Source: Synechococcus sp. WH 8016
Lineage (GTDB): Bacteria > Cyanobacteriota > Cyanobacteriia > PCC-6307 > Cyanobiaceae
Assembly: GCF_000230675.1 (NCBI RefSeq)
Contig: NZ_AGIK01000005.1
Location: forward strand, 1 to 64,000
Direction: 5' to 3'
DNA: 64,000 bases
This document shows, in pieces, positions 57,457-64,000 of this stretch. The notes under the pieces are model-generated. The model worked only from the letters and a program-made list of their open reading frames with translations, did no database searches and was not told the origin of the DNA. The number at the start of each line of letters is the position of its first letter. The stretch's first letter is position 1. Made by a program: the position numbers and the translations under genes.

Positions 57457-57806
57457 AATTCGTAAATATTCTAATTTCAGCGACTGTAATGATTTCAGGT
57501 TTTGGGATAGCAAGATATTTCAGATACACCAAAACACTTTCTAGACCAGTAGAGATGGAATCAATCCCTGCTGGGTACTCATATGAAGGACGCTTTGGAC
57601 AGGGAAAAGATATTTACTCAAAGGAGGAGGATCGGACTGGCAGCATCGTTGAGATTTCTGGATATCGCATCAACAGACATGGAAAGGTGCGTAAGGATAT
57701 TCCCTATGCCTTGGACTGTGAACGCTCTTTAAGGAAATGGCAAGGCGAATGGGGACCCATTGAGGTTGACTCCCTAGCAGAAGCATTTGAGAAAAGGTAT
57801 TGTTGA
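57453..57806 (+). CDS. Hypothetical exported or anchored protein
   Basis: The 117-residue product starts with an N-terminal hydrophobic segment (NILISATVMISGFGI) then a soluble domain with many Arg/Tyr and a single late Cys. No family recognised. The start overlaps the upstream stop. Confidence 0.5.
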   Translation: MKFVNILISATVMISGFGIARYFRYTKTLSRPVEMESIPAGYSYEGRFGQGKDIYSKEEDRTGSIVEISGYRINRHGKVRKDIPYALDCERSLRKWQGEWGPIEVDSLAEAFEKRYC

Positions 57807-57825
57807 GATAAGACTGAGTTAAAAC

Positions 57826-58077
57826 ATGATCCCATTTCAAGGATTGATCGCCTCTATACTTGGAGTGATAGGTCTCATTGTCAATTGGAACAAAGAGTTA
57901 TACTTTTTCTTTTGGTTGCTTGTATTTCTTCTTCTGATGGACATGGTTCTAACAGATGCGCTACGCAATGTATTGAAAATAAAAGGTGATTGCAATACTG
58001 CTCGAATTACCGTCCTCATTGCCACAATCAATCAAATAACTATAATAATTTTTGGGATAGGGTCTTTTAGCACTTAA
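57826..58077 (+). CDS. Hypothetical small integral membrane protein
   Basis: The 83-residue product is almost entirely hydrophobic with three helices (LIASILGVIGLIV, YFFFWLLVFLLLMDMVL, VLIATINQITIIIFGI). It lies 19 bp after the previous gene. The opposite-strand frame is shadow. Function unknown. Confidence 0.5.
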   Translation: MIPFQGLIASILGVIGLIVNWNKELYFFFWLLVFLLLMDMVLTDALRNVLKIKGDCNTARITVLIATINQITIIIFGIGSFST

Positions 58078-58304
58078 CCTGTAGGAGATCCAAATAGATT
58101 CAAGGCAACGAGTATTTTAATTTCATACAAGCAAGCAATATCTGCATGACTCGTCTAAGCATCTATGCCACCCTTAAGTCGTACTCTTTTGATTGGTTTG
58201 TTTTGAGATGCATAGTTAGTAAATCACAATACTTATATCGTTCCGAGATAGAACTCGTAAGAGACTTACACTGATCTAAAGCATTGCCCGTTGCTGAGAT
58301 ACCA

Positions 58305-59333
58305 ATGGACTACAAACGCTTGGCAATTTCACTCGGTGCTGGCGTTGCAGGTGCTGTGGTCGTATCTGCAATAGGTGCTCAAAAGTCTTATGTACTTGCT
58401 GCTGCCTTAGTGATGGGTGCAGGAGGCACTTTGATACGGAGGCAATCATCACAAAAAAGAAATATGCAGATATCGACTAGCGATGATGCTAAAAATTACT
58501 TCGAAGAGGGTAAAGCAAATTCACTACTTGAGAAACACGAGCAGGCAATAGAATGTTTTTCCAAGGCGATATTAATTAATGCAAAAGATCCAACTTTCTT
58601 TTCGTCCCGTGCATCATCAAAAACAAAACTTAGACAATATGAAGAGGCATTAAAGGACTATGACTATGCCATCGAATTAAAACCTGACTGTCCCGAACAA
58701 TTCATTTGCCGTGGACGCATCAAAGAAATCTTATGCGATACATATGATGCGATTGAAGACTATTCTATTGCAATTAAGTTGGACTTTTCTTGTATGCAAG
58801 CATATGCCATGAGGGGTAAGGCGTATAAAGAATGCTTTGAGTTTGATGACGCAGAATCGGACTTAAATAAGGCAATTGAACTTGGCAGCAATGATATAGC
58901 AATTAGAAAAATGAGGGGTTATTTAAGAGAGAGAAAAGGAAATCTGAAAGGTGCTATCGAAGATTACACAATCACAGCAAATGCTAAAGAGACTTTTGAT
59001 AACTACCAATCCTTGGGAGATGCTCAATTTGCCCTTGGAGATTATGCTTCAGCAATCAAGTATTTTGAAAAAGCAATTCTGTTAGATGCAGATAATATAA
59101 GCGCCCACTTTTCTCTTGGGAACACCTATATGCGCCTGAAAAACTATTCAGATGCGTTGGTATGCTACACAAATGCATTGGAAAATTCACCTTCATTTGC
59201 AAGTGGATTCCTCAATCGTGGGATCGCCAATTACGCATTAAACCAATTGGTGGATGCTTGCTCAGACTGGATGAAAGCAAAAGAATTAGGAAGTGAAGAC
59301 GCTCAGGATCTTCTGGATAAACATTGCAATTAA
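58305..59333 (+). CDS. TPR-repeat protein with N-terminal membrane segment
   Basis: The product has an N-terminal hydrophobic helix (GAGVAGAVVVSAIG) and then about seven tetratricopeptide repeats of 34 residues with the usual Y/A/Y pattern (for example YEEALKDYDYAIELKPD). It is a likely protein-protein scaffold. The start ATG 58305 follows a 205-bp gap without other features. Its AT-rich codon use marks it as part of the island. Confidence 0.75.
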   Translation: MDYKRLAISLGAGVAGAVVVSAIGAQKSYVLAAALVMGAGGTLIRRQSSQKRNMQISTSDDAKNYFEEGKANSLLEKHEQAIECFSKAILINAKDPTFFSSRASSKTKLRQYEEALKDYDYAIELKPDCPEQFICRGRIKEILCDTYDAIEDYSIAIKLDFSCMQAYAMRGKAYKECFEFDDAESDLNKAIELGSNDIAIRKMRGYLRERKGNLKGAIEDYTITANAKETFDNYQSLGDAQFALGDYASAIKYFEKAILLDADNISAHFSLGNTYMRLKNYSDALVCYTNALENSPSFASGFLNRGIANYALNQLVDACSDWMKAKELGSEDAQDLLDKHCN

Positions 59334-59406
59334 CCCTTTAATGCCTATAACAAAATAACAAAATAACGGATTAACACACTGAAACTGAAAATTGTAAATT
59401 TCAGTT

Positions 59407-59574
59407 CTACGACCAGTGCTCATCCCACTCTTGTTGCAACTCAGCAGGGGTAAGTGAGTTGTAGAACCCGCGCCACTTCTTCTCTGAATTGGCATCAGAC
59501 GCAACTAGAGACACGAAGAGGTCAATTGCCTGTTGCTCGCTGAAAACACGCCCTGACGGAGATTTGAGTTCCAT
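59407..59574 (-). CDS. Small hypothetical protein, 55 residues
   Basis: The minus strand encodes MELKSPSGRVFSEQQ through WDEHWS stop. It is below the usual length cutoffs but has an intact frame, protein-like composition and a Trp/Glu-rich end. No similarity recognised. Confidence 0.45.
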   Translation of the reverse strand: MELKSPSGRVFSEQQAIDLFVSLVASDANSEKKWRGFYNSLTPAELQQEWDEHWS

Positions 59575-59619
59575 ATGCGGTCATCTTCGCCATCTAGGTC
59601 TTGGAGTAATCAAAATCGT

Positions 59620-59710
59620 CATACACCTCTGCGCGTCTCAGACACCCTTTAAGCGTCTTCTTTTGCGTATGTGAAAGATGAAAGCATATTCAATGCCTTC
59701 GCACCCCCCA
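59620..59710 (-). pseudogene. Degenerate partial copy of the 59801-60127 gene
   Basis: The minus-strand sequence matches the 3' end of the neighbouring phage-like gene (CTTTTGCG...AAGCATATTCAATG against CTTTTGCT...GGAGCATATTCAATC, with AGACGC and AAGCGTC shared) but contains stops. It looks like a diverged partial duplication. Confidence 0.5.
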
Positions 59711-59800
59711 AGGTGATGATTCATCTCTTCTATCCCTGGTCAGCAAACCTTGATAGATAGTTCTTCATTACCAACTACTCATAAAAAGTTTTAGGTGTGA

Positions 59801-60127
59801 TCAGTCAAGATCTGCATAGTTCCCATGAGCGTCCCAGACGCCCTTGAAGCGTCCTCTTTTGCTTGGGTTATAGCGAGGAGCATATTCAATCCTTCTACCG
59901 CCTGAGGGCGCTGTAGTGCTCTTTCCGTAGAACCTTCTGCTGGTCATAAATGAGACATCATCAAACCTCAATCCACGCTGCTTCCTGATGCTGGATGCTT
60001 TGCTCTTTGCTTGATCAAAACCTCTTGCTGTTCCAAGGACTGCTCTTGTCTTCTTGTTGTAAATAACGAACTCAGCATTCGGGTTGTAGTCCTCACACAG
60101 GTTCAAGAACTCTCTAAATGTAATCAT
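59801..60127 (-). CDS. Phage-like small hypothetical protein
   Basis: The 108-residue basic protein starts MITFREFLNLCEDY, a pattern reminiscent of short virion-associated proteins of T4-like cyanophages, and ends RGRFKGVWDAHGNYADLD. No domain is recognised. Its start overlaps the stop of the preceding 49-residue gene (ATGA). It is the second gene of the downstream copy of a repeated gene pair. Confidence 0.5.
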   Translation of the reverse strand: MITFREFLNLCEDYNPNAEFVIYNKKTRAVLGTARGFDQAKSKASSIRKQRGLRFDDVSFMTSRRFYGKSTTAPSGGRRIEYAPRYNPSKRGRFKGVWDAHGNYADLD

Positions 60128-60273
60128 GTCATTAACCTCTTATTTTGTTTCAGCAGTTTGAGGTCTGCTGCTGTCCTTGCTTCCAGATACTGCTCGTAAT
60201 CAAGAAAATCAGTCCTTGAAATGATCTGTTTAAGATTATTTTCTATATTTTTACTTGTAATCTTGACATTCAT
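60124..60273 (-). CDS. Small hypothetical protein, 49 residues
   Basis: From ATG 60273 the frame codes MNVKITSKNIENN, with a LKQIISRTDFLDYEQYLEA stretch that aligns with the LKQNIFEQDYLKYEQRLND part of the gene at 60565-60795. It overlaps the previous gene's end and its TGA overlaps the next ATG. It is the first gene of a gene pair repeated upstream. Confidence 0.5.
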   Translation of the reverse strand: MNVKITSKNIENNLKQIISRTDFLDYEQYLEARTAADLKLLKQNKRLMT

Positions 60274-60568
60274 ACCTATCTCTTCGCTTTACTGCGTCTA
60301 AAACTTTTCTTGCTGCTCTTTTGTTTCTGCTTTCAAAGACCCTGACACCTTGCTGAGGATCAACTGGATTGGGGTAATACTTTGATTTCCCTCTTTGCCT
60401 TGGATCTATTGCTCTTGGATTAATATTTTCCCAATCCTGAAGACCAGGGTCATCCTCTAGATCCTTTAGGTAGGAACCGTCTTTCATCTTGTCTCTTAGA
60501 CGCTTGATGATTTCACGATCTTCCAGATATGCCTTGTAGAGCAGTTCAACATAATCACGAAAAGTCAT
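60251..60568 (-). CDS. Phage-like small hypothetical protein, paralogous pair member
   Basis: The 105-residue product begins MTFRDYVELLYKAY and has a basic C-terminal portion (ESRNKRAARKVLDAVKRRDRYE). The opening resembles that of the gene at 59801. Its start overlaps the stop of the 76-residue gene by 4 bp (60565-60568). Confidence 0.5.
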   Translation of the reverse strand: MTFRDYVELLYKAYLEDREIIKRLRDKMKDGSYLKDLEDDPGLQDWENINPRAIDPRQRGKSKYYPNPVDPQQGVRVFESRNKRAARKVLDAVKRRDRYECQDYK

Positions 60569-60795
60569 TTGCTATTCCTTCCTATATTCAATACATCATT
60601 CAACCTTTGCTCATACTTTAAGTAGTCTTGCTCAAATATATTCTGTTTCAAGTGTTTGATTTCATCACTAATCCAGGCATAAGCAAGTTTGAGATCAGGA
60701 TCAATACGAAAACCTGAAGCATCTTCTATCTCCTGCCTTTTAGCAATTAGATAATTGATCTTTTGTTCATGTTGCTCTCGCATTGACTTATCCAT
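60565..60795 (-). CDS. Small helical hypothetical protein
   Basis: The 76-residue product is charged and helical (QEIEDASGF, ISDEIKHLKQNIFEQDYLKYEQ). It resembles the 49-residue protein at 60124. Coupled with the following gene. No function known. Confidence 0.5.
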   Translation of the reverse strand: MDKSMREQHEQKINYLIAKRQEIEDASGFRIDPDLKLAYAWISDEIKHLKQNIFEQDYLKYEQRLNDVLNIGRNSK

Positions 60796-60801
60796 CTTGT
60801 C

Positions 60802-61020
60802 TTAGAAACCAACTTGTGGCATTTTCAACATGGTGTAAGCATTACGAATAAGGTGCTTATGAAGATCACTTCTATTCATGCTGTAGTGATCCATCAACTC
60901 CTCCTCATATACCAAGAGATTTCTCTCTTTTTCTTTATAAGAAATATGGGTCTTAGAGGGGAGTAAGGACAACCTTGAATTAACTCTTTTATGTGGGTAT
61001 GTAAATGTGCTTCTGTTCAT
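60802..61020 (-). CDS. Small basic hypothetical protein
   Basis: From ATG 61020 (MNRSTFTYPHKRV) about 72 residues. The C-terminal part (LMDHYSMNRSDLHKHLIRNAY) resembles a short DNA-binding-like helix region seen in some phage proteins, but this is a loose resemblance. It is first in a minus-strand series downstream of two TATAAATA octamers. Confidence 0.45.
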   Translation of the reverse strand: MNRSTFTYPHKRVNSRLSLLPSKTHISYKEKERNLLVYEEELMDHYSMNRSDLHKHLIRNAYTMLKMPQVGF

Positions 61021-61073
61021 TTGATATCCAATTGATTTCAATATCTGGTCTGCTAAGGCAGCATTCCTAAAAC

Positions 61074-61081
61074 TATTTATA
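61074..61081 (-). promoter_or_regulatory. TATAAATA octamer (T4 late-promoter-like)
   Basis: The exact octamer occurs on the minus strand 54 bp before ATG 61020. It is the late-promoter consensus of T4-like phages, including cyanophages. Chance occurrence in AT-rich sequence is possible. Confidence 0.35.
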
Positions 61082-61174
61082 TCGCATTAAAAAGACAATG
61101 CGGAAACTCAAACGCCCCAAAAACACCCAAAGGACTCTTAAAGAACTAAAGGAATGTCTGAAAAACGCCAAGGT

Positions 61175-61182
61175 TATTTATA
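61175..61182 (-). promoter_or_regulatory. Second TATAAATA octamer on the minus strand
   Basis: An exact second copy about 100 bp upstream of the first, oriented toward the same minus-strand genes. Two exact copies in 110 bp strengthen the phage-promoter reading. Confidence 0.35.
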
Positions 61183-61311
61183 CACTTTAGATCCAATAAA
61201 TACATATAGTTAGCAAATTGACACAAATCTGTTAATGCGCAAGTGATGGGCATTTAGTTGACAATACTCAAAAATAATAGTAAAATACAATCAAGAAAAA
61301 GAATAACAGCG

Positions 61312-61968
61312 ATGGATCTTACTGATAAAGAAAGGCAGGCAATCACAGGAAAGCACAATCTCGCAGACCAAGAGAAGAGAGTAAAGATCAAACAATTAGA
61401 TCTTGAGGTATGGACAGCGTTTGCGCCAAAAAAAGCAGAGCACAACAACTCATCAATTGAATACCGTTGCTTCTGTCCTTACTGTGCGGAAGATTCAAAG
61501 AAGAAGCATAAGAAGGAAAGAGGTGGAGGTCATGACCTAACTGCGTGGGTCTTCCAGCACGCCAATGGAGATGGTCTGAGTTTCAAGTGCTTCGCCTGTG
61601 GGACAAAGCACGACAGAGTCTTTGAATTCTTAGGTGGTGCTGGTTCTACAGCAGCAGAGAACTACGCCTGGAAACGCTTTGCGATAGGTGCTGTAGGGCA
61701 TGGTTGGTATTGCCCTTACCCACAACGATGGAAGCAAGAACAAGAGCAAGCAAAGCGAGATAGAGCAACGCACCACAAGGCAAAAGACGAACGCCTCAAG
61801 AAGGAGCACCAGATCGCCTACGCACTGCGTGAACAGGAAGCACTCAAGGCAGCAGAACCCAGAACACCTTCACGCCCAAAGGGGTCATGTGGCGTCTCCA
61901 AGGAAGAAGCAGAAAGAGAGCGAGAACGCTTTGCCTCGAGACCCGTCAGGAGAAGTCAGGGATCGTGA
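61312..61968 (+). CDS. CHC2/primase-like zinc-finger protein
   Basis: From ATG 61312 (MDLTDKERQAIT) the product is 218 residues. The pattern CFCPYC ... FKCFACGTKHDRVFEFLG resembles the zinc-binding domain at the N terminus of DnaG-type primases, but no TOPRIM or polymerase domain follows; instead there is a Gln/Glu/Lys-rich helical tail. It may be a stand-alone DNA-binding finger of a mobile element. The frame starts at 61258, but the first residues look untranslated. Confidence 0.6.
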   Translation: MDLTDKERQAITGKHNLADQEKRVKIKQLDLEVWTAFAPKKAEHNNSSIEYRCFCPYCAEDSKKKHKKERGGGHDLTAWVFQHANGDGLSFKCFACGTKHDRVFEFLGGAGSTAAENYAWKRFAIGAVGHGWYCPYPQRWKQEQEQAKRDRATHHKAKDERLKKEHQIAYALREQEALKAAEPRTPSRPKGSCGVSKEEAERERERFASRPVRRSQGS

Positions 61969-62102
61969 AGTCCCCGCCTTCCTTCAACTCGCCACGGAGA
62001 CCGATGTAATCACAAAAACTTATACAGAGAGAAAGTTGATGGGTTTTCCAAAGAGAGAGACTACAGGAACTAACTTCGATTTCAGAGCGCACTCATTTCC
62101 TC

Positions 62103-62138
62103 AAAAAAAATCCCCCAGGATGTTTGAGATCCCAAGGG
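62103..62138 (-). terminator. Rho-independent terminator
   Basis: The minus-strand arms CCCTTGGGAT and ATCCTGGGGG pair over 10 positions with three wobbles, and TTTTTTTT follows. It ends the transcript of the gene at 62150-62488. Confidence 0.65.
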
Positions 62139-62149
62139 TTGAGCATCAA

Positions 62150-62488
62150 TCAATCTTGTGTGTCGTCGAATAGTTCCTCCAGTCTTCGATACATGCGGAT
62201 TCCATCTTCTACCTCCCAGTGCTTGTTAAAAGATGGACCACCGGGATACTCAAAGTGTGATTGCTCTTCATCGCAATAGTTTTCCCAAACTCCAGTCAAA
62301 ACTTGATTGACTTCACCACCACCTCGTTCTAGAAGGTCGCGGAACTCTCTGGATTGCTCCGTCATTCCAATGAGTTCGTCATGCGTAGCGTATAGAACAA
62401 CTGGTTCAGGATTCTCACCACCATTTGGGTAGGTCCAGTCCTCATGGAAGAACGAAATCTTCCATGGTTTTTCATCGGCAAGTGTCAT
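62150..62488 (-). CDS. Hypothetical acidic protein
   Basis: The 112-residue product starts MTLADEKPWKISFF and has several Trp and Glu/Asp; no domain recognised. A strong ribosome-binding site GGAGGG lies about 8 nt before ATG 62488. A Rho-independent terminator follows at 62103-62138. Confidence 0.6.
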   Translation of the reverse strand: MTLADEKPWKISFFHEDWTYPNGGENPEPVVLYATHDELIGMTEQSREFRDLLERGGGEVNQVLTGVWENYCDEEQSHFEYPGGPSFNKHWEVEDGIRMYRRLEELFDDTQD

Positions 62489-62512
62489 AAGTGTTTCCCT
62501 CCATTAGTAAGT

Positions 62513-62541
62513 GAATAAAGGGGAGTAGTTTCCTGCTCCCC
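62513..62541 (-). terminator. Rho-independent terminator
   Basis: The minus-strand stem GGGGAG / CTCCCC with a 10-base loop is followed by TTTATT, 14 bp after the stop of the gene at 62555-62899. Confidence 0.55.
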
Positions 62542-62554
62542 AGTCAGGTCAGAT

Positions 62555-62899
62555 TTACTCGCAACAACGGGAAACGAGTGTCAGCATCCATTCATCAAAA
62601 TGATTAGACATCTCATCCATTCGCAGTTGCTCTTCATCAGTCCGAGCAATAGTGCTGGTTCCCAATCCTTGCTCTACTTCATCTTTTAGAGCAAAAGCAC
62701 GAATAGCATCCCAGTAATAAAGCAAGACGTTTATGAGTTTGCGACAACCACTACCTTCATAAAAGTCATCATCATCTATCAAAGAATATAGATGTCCCTC
62801 GAACACCCTGACAGAACATCTGTCTTTAATTGCGTCTCGCCTGAGAGACGACCACATCTTCGAGATGTGTCTAACATCTGATGCTTTTGTAATAGACAT
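62555..62899 (-). CDS. Hypothetical acidic helical protein
   Basis: The 114-residue product begins MSITKASDVRHIS and has a helix-rich body with a terminal SRCCE. It is preceded by GGAGG 9 nt before the ATG. No family recognised. It lies upstream of the similarly spaced gene at 62150 with its own terminator, so the two are separate transcripts. Confidence 0.6.
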   Translation of the reverse strand: MSITKASDVRHISKMWSSLRRDAIKDRCSVRVFEGHLYSLIDDDDFYEGSGCRKLINVLLYYWDAIRAFALKDEVEQGLGTSTIARTDEEQLRMDEMSNHFDEWMLTLVSRCCE

Positions 62900-63059
62900 A
62901 AGAGATTTCCTCCATAGTTTTGTTTGTAAAAGTGAGAGTTATTACCTTTCTGTCTCCCGTATATCTCTCAGAACCGGGGTTTTACGAGGGTCAGAGGTCC
63001 TCGAAGAACTTATGTAATGAGAACCTTGGTGCGTCCTCCAAAAGGAGAGACCGCACAAA

Positions 63060-63254
63060 CTAATTCTGGTTTCCAACCACATAGTTCTGATAGTTCCTTC
63101 CAGGGGTCCAACAGAAAACAAATGATCTCTTCTGTCCCCCATAGGAAACAACACAGACGGGGTGTCCCGTCTTCTTACGCATATGGAAGGTTCCTTCATC
63201 AGCAAGGTCCCGCAGGAAGTCCTGAATCCTGCGATTGACCTGTGCTGAGTTCAT
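63060..63254 (-). CDS. Small basic protein, possibly truncated by an in-frame stop
   Basis: The 64-residue frame starts MNSAQVNRRIQDFLRD and contains KKTGHPVCVVSYGG and FVFCWTPG, a fold vaguely like HicA/YcfA dsRNA-binding toxins. The TAG stop at 63057-63059 is followed in the same frame by a coding-like stretch (VRSLLLEDAPRFSLHKFFEDL) ending at TGA. It starts 10 bp after the zinc-ribbon gene ends. Confidence 0.45.
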   Translation of the reverse strand: MNSAQVNRRIQDFLRDLADEGTFHMRKKTGHPVCVVSYGGQKRSFVFCWTPGRNYQNYVVGNQN

Positions 63255-63264
63255 GGGTCAGAAG

Positions 63265-63690
63265 TCAAGCGAATCCCTTTCCAGAAGGAACATAAGGATT
63301 TGCTTCTGGAAAGGTCGCAAAATCCACCAATGTCATATTGGGAGGAAGGAGTTTTGCTCTCGCAGGATTCACACGAGTCGCATCACATTCACTACAGCAA
63401 CGATGCGGGAGATTCTGTTCTTGCGCTTCCTTCGCATAGGTATGAGGAGCAAGAGGAGCAGGATTATGAGTGTCGTGAAGGGAAACCATTTCCTTACCGC
63501 ATAAGCAGCAGTTCATGGGTTGGTAATCCTTCTCATGAATCATGGTCGAACCAGGTTCATAGGAATTCTTGTTCCAGAGGTTCTTATAGAAGTTGTTGTA
63601 TTTGATTTGAGATTCGACATTTCCTTTAGTTCCTTCACGGAACCACTTCATAACCTGCTTTTGAGAAGGTTGCTGATGTTGTATAGACAT
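63265..63690 (-). CDS. Zinc-ribbon/HNH-like hypothetical protein
   Basis: From ATG 63690 (MSIQHQQPSQKQ) the protein has CCLCGKEM and CCSECDATRVNPARAKLL, paired CxxC motifs around HDTHNPAPL. I recall this arrangement from small cyanophage and picocyanobacterial proteins. No catalytic His-Asn is assigned with confidence. It lies between the partial gene at the right edge and the small basic protein. Confidence 0.6.
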   Translation of the reverse strand: MSIQHQQPSQKQVMKWFREGTKGNVESQIKYNNFYKNLWNKNSYEPGSTMIHEKDYQPMNCCLCGKEMVSLHDTHNPAPLAPHTYAKEAQEQNLPHRCCSECDATRVNPARAKLLPPNMTLVDFATFPEANPYVPSGKGFA

Positions 63691-63822
63691 TAGATTCACT
63701 CTAATAATGTGATTTACATGGGGTCTCTGCCTCCACTCCTAAGTGAAAGCAAAGCAGAGAGATTTGTTGTGAGGACTCAGGTGTTCAGGATTTTAGACTT
63801 ATTACTGCCTGATTACTTCTGA

Positions 63823-64000
63823 CTAAGTAGTGGTCAAAGATTCACCCTCAGAAAGGTCAGTTTTAACCACCTTTATAGTTCTATCTTGTTGATTAGCAAG
63901 GAGAGCAATCTGACCACAGAATGAATCCAGATCAGTGTCCTCTAATGAAGAGTCAGCAAGGACCTCAAAGAAGAGTTGCCAGGTCTTCTGCTTCTGTTCC
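63823..64000 (-). CDS. Partial hypothetical protein running off the right edge
   Basis: The minus-strand frame ends with TAG at 63823-63825 and is open to the window end. The visible C-terminal part of about 58 codons reads as an acidic helical sequence (KQKTWQLFFEVLADSS). It continues beyond base 64000, so no identity can be given. Confidence 0.55.
   Translation of the reverse strand, partial: EQKQKTWQLFFEVLADSSLEDTDLDSFCGQIALLANQQDRTIKVVKTDLSEGESLTTT

Noticed and set aside
61098-61190. Plus-strand 30-codon basic frame starting MRKLKRPKNTQR
   Set aside because: Too short and with no ribosome-binding site; the TATAAATA octamer overlap makes a regulatory reading more likely.
61700-62173. Plus-strand continuation of the zinc-finger gene in another frame
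   Set aside because: Its sequence after 61968 shows no link to the zinc-finger frame and looks like a shadow; a frameshift is not supported.
62942-63205. Minus-strand 87-codon frame near 63.0 kb
   Set aside because: It overlaps the better-supported small basic gene in a different frame and lacks protein-like composition.
52853-64000. Search for a CRISPR array in the island
   Set aside because: The repeats seen (terminator region, TTCGGAAA sites) are not regularly spaced and no cas genes occur.

Overview
The window looks like the chromosome of a marine picocyanobacterium of the Synechococcus group. The pointers are a CpeS/CpcS-type phycobiliprotein lyase in the era-trmD operon, a nickel superoxide dismutase with its SodX protease, the ARC6-like division protein ZipN/Ftn2, a catalytically dead ClpR next to ClpP3, a DUF1651 protein (a family I know from marine picocyanobacteria) and small SRP RNA beside ftsZ. 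I cannot name the strain from sequence alone.

Bases 1 to about 52,000 are dense, GC-rich core genome. They hold era/lyase/trmD; ffh-rpsP-phoH; zipN facing pdhA; a sigma-70 factor; nnr, mnmA and lnt; a nickel block (sodN, sodX, probable Ni permease); an lpdA-trpC operon; murA, argD and folC; a catabolic-looking block (FAD oxidase, amidohydrolase, DUF1611 protein, enolase-superfamily epimerase); miaB; ddl-ftsQ-ftsZ; panB/hemW; clpR-clpP3; ilvC-cbiB; and a sugar transferase. RNA genes are tRNA-Leu(CAG), tRNA-Leu(CAA), tRNA-His(GTG) and ffs. Two sites in the core look decayed: an adjacent MFS sugar transporter and OprB-type porin (3.9-6.8 kb) carry three in-frame stop codons but no frameshift, and a secreted HEGWH protein (15.2-16.1 kb) is split by an apparent extra G in a G5 run.

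Bases about 52,000 to 64,000 are an accessory island: lower GC, many small unrecognised genes and several small genes below 60 codons. It contains a DUF1651 gene with a second, gene-less copy of its 3' region; a small serine recombinase with a perfect 13-bp inverted repeat at its start, followed by four short genes in a tightly overlapping chain, three of them predicted to be exported; a second cluster of small membrane and exported proteins; a TPR protein; and a minus-strand set of small phage-like genes that appears to consist of duplicated gene pairs, with two TATAAATA octamers (the T4 late-promoter consensus) upstream. Further right are a CHC2/primase-like zinc-finger protein, two minus-strand genes with clear terminators, a zinc-ribbon protein and a gene running off the right edge. 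The island reads as a mobile-element or cyanophage-derived region. Its recombinase operon and its repeated small-gene pairs are the best candidates for an undescribed system.
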